This document shows positions 1 to 5,819 of a DNA stretch of 18,176 nucleotides, in pieces. Made by a program: the position numbers and the translations under genes. The DNA lies in the NCBI GenBank assembly GCA_026985755.1, contig JALSPX010000040.1:1-18176 (forward strand), written 5' to 3'. The notes beneath the pieces are model-generated. The model was given only the letters and a program-made list of their open reading frames with translations. It searched no databases and had not been told where the DNA came from. The stretch is from Sulfurovum sp. Its GTDB lineage: Bacteria; Campylobacterota; Campylobacteria; Campylobacterales; Sulfurovaceae. How positions within the stretch are numbered: position 1 is the first letter of the stretch; every line of letters starts with the position of its first letter.

Positions 1-314
1 GACTGGCTGACTATATGAATGAGGCAGACTTTGCTGTGGCGCGAGCAGGTGCTTCAACACTATGGGAACTGAGTGCTACAGCTGTACCTACACTTTACAT
101 ACCGTACCCTTATGCAGCGTCTGACCATCAGTATTATAATGCACAGTTTTTGGTAGAAAAAAATTTAGCATGGCTAATGAGAGAGGATGAAATTGACAGC
201 GAAAAAGTATTGACACTGTTTGACAAGAACTTGAAAAAAGTGAGTGAAGGGCTTATGCAAATTGTTGAAAAAGAGGGAAGTCGAAAAATTGCCACTATAC
301 TCAAGGAGTGTTAG
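1..314 (+). CDS. murG: MurG, UDP-GlcNAc:lipid I GlcNAc-transferase (C-terminal end, partial)
   Basis: This is the 3' end of murG. The first complete codon is at base 3 and the stop is TAG at 312-314; the start lies outside the window. MurG adds GlcNAc to lipid I on the inner face of the cytoplasmic membrane to make lipid II for peptidoglycan. About 103 residues are visible. They carry the GT28 C-terminal signature: ARAGASTLWEL, then PTLYIPYPYAASDHQYYNA, the stretch that contacts the UDP-GlcNAc donor. After that come a weakly conserved helix and a C-terminal Cys. The next gene is a lipoprotein and the next operon starts with alaS, so murG probably closes an upstream operon. The domain recognition is direct; everything upstream is unseen. 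Confidence 0.93.
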   Translation, partial: LADYMNEADFAVARAGASTLWELSATAVPTLYIPYPYAASDHQYYNAQFLVEKNLAWLMREDEIDSEKVLTLFDKNLKKVSEGLMQIVEKEGSRKIATILKEC

Positions 315-376
315 CTCACAAAAATCACACAATTCTTTCCTATGATAAGAGATATAAACATATAAAGGATTGTATG

Positions 377-799
377 ATGAAAAAATTAATATTATTTGTA
401 AATTTAATCTTTATGAGTATACTCTTGAGCGGATGTGGTTCTTCTTCTGATAATCAATATGATTACGAAAATGATAAACGCACAACACTTTTTTTAGTGG
501 ATGATAAAGGATTTACGTATGGTGGAATCCCCTATAAGTGTGATTCCATGACACATTGGAGTAAAACAAAATCCAATGGAGAATTTACATTTGTTCAACC
601 AGATACATGTATATTTAATTTTAATGGACTTCGAGGTGTCTATGGTGATGGCTATGATGATGTTGTTCGCATTGTAGATTATAGCTATTCGGGCAAAGGT
701 AATATCCCTTATACTTGTCAAGATTTTGGTGCTTCTTCAACCTACAGTGATGGTAGTTTCTCTTATAATGAAAATGATGAGTGTACCTTTTACCTCTAA
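377..799 (+). CDS. Small lipoprotein with two tandem Cys-containing repeats, function unknown
   Basis: The 140-residue product starts with a lipoprotein signal peptide: MKK, a hydrophobic core, and the lipobox LLSGC with the acylated Cys at residue 20, followed by GSSSDN. The mature part is an internal duplication. Copy A (about 36-82) has IPYKC, then SNGEFTF, then DTCIF. Copy B (about 96-140) has IPYTC, then SDGSFSY, then DECTF. Each copy holds two Cys 22-23 residues apart, which suggests one disulfide per copy in the periplasm. I chose the second ATG (377) because AAGGA at 365-369 is 7 bases upstream; ATG 374 is also possible, and a GTG at 308 would bury the signal peptide. The family is not recognised. 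The repeat shape resembles small carboxypeptidase-regulatory-like or Ig-like modules of surface lipoproteins, but that is inference. Confidence 0.75.
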   Translation: MKKLILFVNLIFMSILLSGCGSSSDNQYDYENDKRTTLFLVDDKGFTYGGIPYKCDSMTHWSKTKSNGEFTFVQPDTCIFNFNGLRGVYGDGYDDVVRIVDYSYSGKGNIPYTCQDFGASSTYSDGSFSYNENDECTFYL

Positions 800-812
800 A
801 TAACCACATTTA

Positions 813-821
813 CGATAAAAT
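813..821 (+). promoter_or_regulatory. Predicted extended -10 promoter of alaS
   Basis: CGATAAAAT lies 54 bases before the alaS start. It has the same shape as the elements before the PHP, U32 and purE genes in this window (yGnTAAAAT). No -35 is evident, as usual for the vegetative sigma factor of this phylum. The expected transcription start is near 828. It should drive alaS and probably the following close-packed genes. Confidence 0.5.
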
Positions 822-836
822 ATCTTTAACTAATTC

Positions 837-855
837 AAGGGGTCAAATGCCCCTT
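837..855 (+). promoter_or_regulatory. Leader hairpin before alaS (possible weak terminator or leader structure)
   Basis: AAGGGG (837-842) and CCCCTT (850-855) form a perfect 6-bp stem with a 7-base loop. It lies between the predicted alaS promoter and the alaS ribosome-binding site (AGGA at 862-865). Only TTTATT follows, so it is a poor intrinsic terminator for the lipoprotein gene. A role in alaS leader folding is possible but unproven. Confidence 0.4.
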
Positions 856-874
856 TATTGCAGGATATTTTCCC

Positions 875-3448
875 ATGAATATTAGAAAATCATTTCTAGA
901 CTTTTTTCAAAGCAAAGGGCATCAGCTCATACCTTCTTCTGCACTTGTGCCAGATGATCCAACACTTATGTTTACCAATGCAGGTATGGTACAGTTTAAA
1001 AACATTTTTACGGGCGTTGCACCTATCCCTGAAATACCTCGTGCCACATCAAGTCAGACCTGTCTTAGAGCAGGGGGAAAACACAATGACCTTGACAATG
1101 TAGGCTACACCGCACGCCATCATACACTTTTTGAGATGCTCGGTAACTTCTCTTTTGCTGACTATTTTAAAGAAGAGGCTATTGCCTATGCGTGGGAGTT
1201 TATTACAGGAAAAGAGTATTTAAATTTACCTGTAGAAAAACTATGGGTGACTGTGCATGACTCAGATGACGAAGCAGAAGAGATGTGGGCAAAACATATT
1301 GATAGAGATCGCATCGTACGTTTTGGTGATGCAGATAACTTCTGGCAGATGGGTGATACAGGGCCATGTGGTCCCTGTTCTGAAATATTTTATGACCAAG
1401 GCAAAGAGCATTTTAACTCTCCTGAGGACAAAATGGGTGGAGAGGGTGATCGCTTTTTAGAAATCTGGAACCTTGTGTTTATGCAATATTTCCGTGATGA
1501 GACAGGCACGCTCAATCCACTACCAAAACCTAGCATCGATACAGGTATGGGACTTGAAAGAGTTGTCGCCATCAAAGAGGGTAAACTCAACAACTATCAC
1601 TCCTCACTCTTTATGCCATTTTTGGACAAGATAGGGGAACTTGTAGGTAAGCCGTATGACTTTGATGCAGCAAATTCTGCATCTTATAGAGTCATCGCAG
1701 ACCACTTGCGTTCATGTTCTTTCTTGCTCGCACAGGGCGTAAACTTTGACAAAGAAGGACGCGGGTATGTACTAAGACGTATTATGCGTCGTGCGATTCG
1801 TCATGGATATTTGTTGGGACTGCGTGAGCCGTTTATGTATAAACTGGTCGATATCTTGGTAGAGACGATGGGTGAACAGTATGACTATCTAGGTGCCAAA
1901 GCAGAAGCGATTAAAACGTCTATGAAAATGGAAGAAGAGCGTTTTTTTATGACTATTGAAGCAGGGATAAAACTCTTTAATGAAGAGCTCAAAAATACTA
2001 AAGATGTCTTTAATGGTGAAGTAGCGTTTAAACTATACGATACCTATGGTTTCCCGCTTGACCTTACAGAAGATATGCTTCGTGAAAAAAATATCAAACT
2101 CGATATGGATGCCTTTCATGTCAAGATGGATGCCCAAAAAGCACAGTCTAAAGCAGGATGGAAAGGTACGGGTGATGCTGCCACTACAGGTGACTTTAAA
2201 GCACTTAAAGAGAAGTTTGGTGTCAATACCTTTGTAGGCTATGAGAGTACCACAGCCACAGCGAAAGTGTTGGCACTATTGGATGAAAACTTTAAAGAGA
2301 CAGAGAGTCTTGATGGCAAAGGCTGGGTACTGCTTGATAAAACACCATTTTATGCAGAGTCTGGTGGACAAGTGGGTGACCGTGGGGAATTAGGAATTAG
2401 GAATGAGGAATTAGGAATTAAGGTATTGGATACGAAGAAATTTCTTGATATGAATTTGTCTGAAGTGGATGGAAAACTTTCTGTGGGTGATGAAGTGGAG
2501 GCAGTGGTAGATACTAGCCGTGCAGAGATAGAGAAGCATCACTCTGCAACACACCTATTGCATGCAGGATTGAGAGCTATTTTGGGTGAGCATATCAGTC
2601 AGGCAGGGTCACTCAATAATGACAAACGTTTACGTTTTGACTTCTCTCATCCACAGGCGATGACGAGTGAAGAGCTAGCGAAAGTAGAAGCATGGGTCAA
2701 TGACAAAATCTCTCGTGCCATTCCTGCAAAAACAGAGATTATGAGTATAGAAGAAGCCAAAAACTCAGGTGCGATGGCACTCTTTGGTGAGAAGTATGGT
2801 GATGAGGTAAGAGTGGTAAGCATGGGTGATGCTTCTACTGAGCTTTGTGGTGGTACGCACGTAAGTAATGTGGCACAGATTGGTCTGTTTATGATTACCA
2901 AAGAGTCTGGTGTATCAGCAGGTGTACGTCGTATAGAGGCTATTTGTGGTAATGCTGCTGTAGAGGCGGTAAAAGCTTTACGTGATGAAATGCATGCAGT
3001 CAAAACTGAACTGAAAAATGTCAATCCTCTAGCAGGTATCACTAAACTCAAAGAGCAGGTAAAAACACTCAAGTCTGAAGTCCAAGCTGCACAATCTGCA
3101 AGCAAAAAAGAGTTAAATGCAGTAGAGATAAATGGTGTGAATGTCATTGTTGAAGAAGTGGAAAGCGGTGATATCAAGTCGATGATAGATGAGCTTAAAA
3201 ACACATATGACAATATTGCCGTGATGCTCTTTATGAAAAAGGGTGACAAAGTGATGCTTGCAGCTGGATCTAAAAATACACCTGTCAAAGCAGGAGATTG
3301 GATTAAGTCTATTGCACCTATCGTAGGTGGAGGTGGGGGAGGTCGTCCTGACTTCGCCCAAGCAGGTGGAAAAGATGCAAGCAAAATCACTACAGCACTT
3401 GAAGAATCTAAAGTATATGTGAGCGATATGTTGGAAGGCGGTAATTAA
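875..3448 (+). CDS. alaS: Alanyl-tRNA synthetase
   Basis: AlaRS charges tRNA-Ala in the cytoplasm and clears Ser and Gly mischarging. The 857 residues fit the usual length of about 850-880. The N-terminal class II catalytic core shows FFQSKGHQLIPSSALVP, FTNAGMVQFKN, GNFSFADYFKEEAI and the motif 3 region DTGMGLERVV. The editing domain has TPFYAESGGQVGDRGEL, HHSATHLLH (zinc-binding HxxxH) and ELCGGTHV (Cys and His ligands). The C-terminal part holds a coiled coil and the C-Ala glycine-rich GGGGGGRPDFAQAGGKD. AGGA 9 bases upstream supports ATG 875. A 35-bp array of five heptamers lies within the gene at 2386-2420 and encodes the odd ELGIRNEELGI stretch just after the GDRGEL motif of the editing domain. 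The next gene starts one base after the stop, so translation is probably coupled. Confidence 0.97.
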   Translation: MNIRKSFLDFFQSKGHQLIPSSALVPDDPTLMFTNAGMVQFKNIFTGVAPIPEIPRATSSQTCLRAGGKHNDLDNVGYTARHHTLFEMLGNFSFADYFKEEAIAYAWEFITGKEYLNLPVEKLWVTVHDSDDEAEEMWAKHIDRDRIVRFGDADNFWQMGDTGPCGPCSEIFYDQGKEHFNSPEDKMGGEGDRFLEIWNLVFMQYFRDETGTLNPLPKPSIDTGMGLERVVAIKEGKLNNYHSSLFMPFLDKIGELVGKPYDFDAANSASYRVIADHLRSCSFLLAQGVNFDKEGRGYVLRRIMRRAIRHGYLLGLREPFMYKLVDILVETMGEQYDYLGAKAEAIKTSMKMEEERFFMTIEAGIKLFNEELKNTKDVFNGEVAFKLYDTYGFPLDLTEDMLREKNIKLDMDAFHVKMDAQKAQSKAGWKGTGDAATTGDFKALKEKFGVNTFVGYESTTATAKVLALLDENFKETESLDGKGWVLLDKTPFYAESGGQVGDRGELGIRNEELGIKVLDTKKFLDMNLSEVDGKLSVGDEVEAVVDTSRAEIEKHHSATHLLHAGLRAILGEHISQAGSLNNDKRLRFDFSHPQAMTSEELAKVEAWVNDKISRAIPAKTEIMSIEEAKNSGAMALFGEKYGDEVRVVSMGDASTELCGGTHVSNVAQIGLFMITKESGVSAGVRRIEAICGNAAVEAVKALRDEMHAVKTELKNVNPLAGITKLKEQVKTLKSEVQAAQSASKKELNAVEINGVNVIVEEVESGDIKSMIDELKNTYDNIAVMLFMKKGDKVMLAAGSKNTPVKAGDWIKSIAPIVGGGGGGRPDFAQAGGKDASKITTALEESKVYVSDMLEGGN
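2386..2420 (+). repeat. Five tandem heptanucleotides (GGAATTA type) inside alaS
   Basis: The array is GGAATTA, GGAATTA, GGAATGA, GGAATTA, GGAATTA: five 7-mers with a single base variant. It is read in frame as part of AlaRS, giving the peptide period ELGIRNE because three heptamers equal seven codons. The total of 35 bp is not a multiple of three, so the flanks must have been adjusted or the array replaced existing bases. Similar 7-bp-period arrays occur at maf and glyQ. Confidence 0.85.
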
Positions 3449-3449
3449 G

Positions 3450-3977
3450 ATGACAACTTTTTTTAGTGAATATGGACACATCCTTGTTTTTTTACACGTG
3501 CTTTCTGCATTTATATGGGTAGGCGGTATGATTGCTATGCGTGTGGCGGTACATCCTGTCATTGCACGTGGGGGCATTACTGATGCGCAAATGCTCTTAA
3601 GCGATAAAATAGCAGATATTTTAGAGCCTAAACAAAGACTTGGGATTACCATGCAAACGGTTGGAAGATTGTTTAATTTGGTGATGCCTTTTATTGTTAT
3701 CCTTTTTGCTACAGGGCTTATGATGGCTATTTCCTTGGGTGGACATCATGGTGGACTTAAAGACCTGTTTATCTCTAAAGAAATCATTTGGACAATCATG
3801 ACAGTCAATTATAGCTTTATGTATTACAAACGTGCGACAGCATGGAAGATGTTTAACCAAGGTAAAGTCAAAGAAGCCAAAGCCAGAATGAAGTGGATGG
3901 CAAATGTGCTTTTACCTGTCAATATCGCACTTGGACTTGTAGCACTTTGGATGGGTGTGAGTCTTAGAGGACTATAG
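3450..3977 (+). CDS. CopD-like four-helix integral membrane protein
   Basis: The 175-residue hydrophobic protein has four predicted membrane helices at about 11-32, 72-95, 108-126 and 150-170. The first helix carries FLHVLSAFIWVGGMIAM, with a His followed by a W-x-G-G pattern. This is typical of the CopD/HemJ-like superfamily, whose members bind haem or copper through histidines in the membrane. Other His residues (10, 35, 99, 100) could also take part. A basic loop (KRATAWKMFNQGKVKEAKARMK) should face the cytoplasm. The ATG follows the alaS stop by one base, and GGAAGG inside the alaS end could serve as its ribosome-binding site. maf follows by two bases, so all three are probably co-transcribed. 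The exact function is unknown; the family placement is moderately secure. Confidence 0.72.
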   Translation: MTTFFSEYGHILVFLHVLSAFIWVGGMIAMRVAVHPVIARGGITDAQMLLSDKIADILEPKQRLGITMQTVGRLFNLVMPFIVILFATGLMMAISLGGHHGGLKDLFISKEIIWTIMTVNYSFMYYKRATAWKMFNQGKVKEAKARMKWMANVLLPVNIALGLVALWMGVSLRGL

Positions 3978-3979
3978 CA

Positions 3980-4615
3980 GTGAGTAAGGAGCATGGAGCA
4001 GGTAGGAAGGAACAGGTAAGAAGGAGTAGAGAGCAGGTAGTAGGGAGAAACAGAAGTACCAATGATATAAAAATATGCTTATGCTCTCAGTCGGAGTCTC
4101 GTGGGTTATTGCTTCGTAAGTTTGGTGTAGACTTTATACAAAAGTCAGCAGACTATGATGAAGAACAAATTACTACCTCTATAGCCAAAGATTTTGTCTA
4201 TACAGCCAGCAAAGGTAAACTAGACGCTGCTATACATGAGTTTGGACTTGATGTGCCTTTGCTTTGTGCAGATACGGTAATTGCAGCATCTGATGGTAGC
4301 ATTTTACGTAAAGCCAAAGATGTAGAAGATGCTAGACGTATTTTAAATATTCAAAGTGGCTCAACTATTTCTATTATCTCTTCACTACACTACAAGTCAA
4401 AAAACTTGGCTTTTTCAGACATCTCTGCGACACATTATCATTTTTCTGCATTTGAAGAAAAAGACTTGGAAGCATACCTAGAGAGTGGATTGTGGGAAGG
4501 TAAAGCAGGGGGATGTATGGTAGAAGGTTTTTGTAAAAAGTACATTCAGTCTGTAGATGGGTATGAGAGTACGGCGATGGGCTTGCAGGTTGAGGTATTG
4601 TTGCCTTGGATTTAA
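3980..4615 (+). CDS. maf: Maf-family nucleotide pyrophosphatase with a repeat-derived N-terminus
   Basis: Maf proteins hydrolyse canonical or modified NTPs to NMPs and are linked to septum inhibition or nucleotide-pool cleaning. Visible motifs are CSQSESRGLLLRKFGVDF (the usual SxSxRR-LL start), LLCADTVI, and the C-terminal SGLWEGKAGGCMVEGFCKKYI followed by VDGYESTAMGL. The only in-frame start codon before the first motif is GTG 3980, three bases after the previous stop. It gives a basic leader of about 28 residues that does not belong to the family. The leader is encoded by a 7-bp-period repeat (3984-4053). Translation may instead start at a non-standard codon such as ATA just before KICLCS, or the normal ATG may have been displaced by the repeat. 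Without the leader the protein is about 183 residues, the normal Maf size. Confidence 0.85.
   Translation: MSKEHGAGRKEQVRRSREQVVGRNRSTNDIKICLCSQSESRGLLLRKFGVDFIQKSADYDEEQITTSIAKDFVYTASKGKLDAAIHEFGLDVPLLCADTVIAASDGSILRKAKDVEDARRILNIQSGSTISIISSLHYKSKNLAFSDISATHYHFSAFEEKDLEAYLESGLWEGKAGGCMVEGFCKKYIQSVDGYESTAMGLQVEVLLPWI
3984..4053 (+). repeat. Ten purine-rich heptanucleotides forming the maf leader
   Basis: Cut every 7 bases from 3984 the sequence reads GTAAGGA, GCATGGA, GCAGGTA, GGAAGGA, ACAGGTA, AGAAGGA, GTAGAGA, GCAGGTA, GTAGGGA, GAAACAG. GCAGGTA appears twice exactly, ACAGGTA differs from it by one base, and nearly every unit ends in GA or TA. The array begins four bases after the maf GTG and is translated as SKEHGAGRKEQVRR and onward. 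Confidence 0.75.
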
Positions 4616-4620
4616 AAATG

Positions 4621-4691
4621 CGTAGGGGTGCCCTTTATGGGTACCCACAAAAAATTATTAATCAGGGTACCCACAAGGGGATACCCCTACG
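4621..4691. repeat. 71-bp palindromic MITE/REP-like element between maf and bioF
   Basis: CGTAGGGGT (4621-4629) is the exact reverse complement of ACCCCTACG (4683-4691). The arms continue inward to GGGTACCC (4639-4646 and 4665-4672) with a few mismatches and a 1-base gap, giving arms of about 26-27 bases around an AT-rich centre. The element fills the gap between the maf stop and the bioF start. It carries no gene. It also creates a false in-frame GTG (4628) upstream of bioF. Confidence 0.8.
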
Positions 4692-4699
4692 GGAATATT

Positions 4700-5794
4700 A
4701 TGTATAGTAACGAACTCAAAGCCCTAAAAAAAGCAGGACGCTTCAGAGAGCGTAAACTTTTTGAGGATGATTTGGATGATATGGCATCCAATGACTATCT
4801 AGGACTTTCTAACAATAAAAAACAGTTTAACAAAGCCGTAAAACTCGTAAAAAAGTATGAGACGCTTACCTCTAAAGCTTCTATGCTGGTCAATGGCTAT
4901 CATCCTATTCATAAACAGTTTGAAGAGACGATGGCAAAGCAAAACGGTTTTGAAGAGGGACTCATAGTAGGGTCTGGTTATTTGGCAAATATGGCGCTTA
5001 TTGAAGCGTTGGTACGTAAGGGTGATATGCTTTTTATGGATGAGGAGTATCATGCCTCAGGAGTGATGGCAGCAGAACTATTAGGCGACAGAGTAGTAAA
5101 GTTTAGACACAATGATGTAGAAGATTTACGTCAAAAGTTAGCACAGTATCCTGCAAAAAGACAGATTATCGTGGTAGAGGGTGTTTACTCTATGGGTGGA
5201 GACTTGTGTAGTGAAGGCATATTTGGTTTAGCTGATGAAGTAAAAGCAATAATGATAGTCGATGAAGCACACTCTGCAGGGGTGTTGGGAGAAAAACTTT
5301 TAGGCATTTTTGAACATTATGGTATTAAGATAAATGAGAGACACATTAAGATGGGAACACTGGGTAAAGCTTATGGTTCCTATGGAGCGTATATCCTGAG
5401 TTCTTCAAATATTGTCTCTTTTTTAGTGAACCGTGGGAAACCTATTATCTATTCTACTGCACCCTCTGTGTTTGACACAGCGTTGGCACTGGTCAATATG
5501 AAACATATACAAAAATATGTAAAAAAGTATAGAAAAAAAATAAATAAACGACAGGCATTGGCTTCGTTAATGCTAGAAAAAGAGTGTAAAAGTCTCATTG
5601 TTCCTATTGCTATGGGCGATAATAGTAGTACACTAGAGATGCAAAATGAGTTATTGGAATATGGTTACTTGGTGGGTGCCATACGTCAGCCAACTGTCAA
5701 GACACCTATGATGCGTTTGATACTCAATGTGGGTGTTAGTATGAAAAAAATGATTCATACCATCGCACTCATTAGAGAGAATTCGGTACAATAG
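4700..5794 (+). CDS. bioF: BioF-type alpha-oxoamine synthase (8-amino-7-oxononanoate synthase-like, PLP)
   Basis: This is a 364-residue fold-type I PLP enzyme of the KBL/BioF/ALAS group. BioF condenses pimeloyl-ACP (or pimeloyl-CoA) with L-alanine to start the biotin rings. Visible motifs are ASNDYLGLS, LVNGYHPIHKQFE, DEEYHASGV, VDEAHSAGVLG (Asp188 and His191 contact PLP) and GTLGKAYGSYGAYI, where Lys223 is the Schiff-base lysine. YSTAPS follows. I chose ATG 4700: the upstream GTG at 4628 would add 24 residues encoded only by the palindromic repeat. The ribosome-binding site is weak (GGGA at 4691-4694). No other biotin gene is adjacent; the gene sits between maf and a penicillin-binding protein. 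A related activity (2-amino-3-ketobutyrate ligase or a CqsA-like synthase) cannot be excluded, but BioF fits best. Confidence 0.8.
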   Translation: MYSNELKALKKAGRFRERKLFEDDLDDMASNDYLGLSNNKKQFNKAVKLVKKYETLTSKASMLVNGYHPIHKQFEETMAKQNGFEEGLIVGSGYLANMALIEALVRKGDMLFMDEEYHASGVMAAELLGDRVVKFRHNDVEDLRQKLAQYPAKRQIIVVEGVYSMGGDLCSEGIFGLADEVKAIMIVDEAHSAGVLGEKLLGIFEHYGIKINERHIKMGTLGKAYGSYGAYILSSSNIVSFLVNRGKPIIYSTAPSVFDTALALVNMKHIQKYVKKYRKKINKRQALASLMLEKECKSLIVPIAMGDNSSTLEMQNELLEYGYLVGAIRQPTVKTPMMRLILNVGVSMKKMIHTIALIRENSVQ

Positions 5795-5819
5795 GTGAAA
5801 ATGATGACAAAGGTTTTGA

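Noticed and set aside
308..376. GTG 308 as the start of the first lipoprotein
   Set aside because: It would place about 23 polar residues before the signal peptide and overlaps the murG end; ATG 377 has a good ribosome-binding site.
2647..3390. Long open frame on the reverse strand inside alaS (247 codons)
   Set aside because: It lies wholly within a well-conserved AlaRS coding region, has low-complexity Ser/Pro/Thr content and no ribosome-binding site or family motif.
4628..4699. N-terminal extension of the BioF-like protein from GTG 4628
   Set aside because: The 24 added residues are encoded by the palindromic repeat and are absent from the family; ATG 4700 starts the conserved part.
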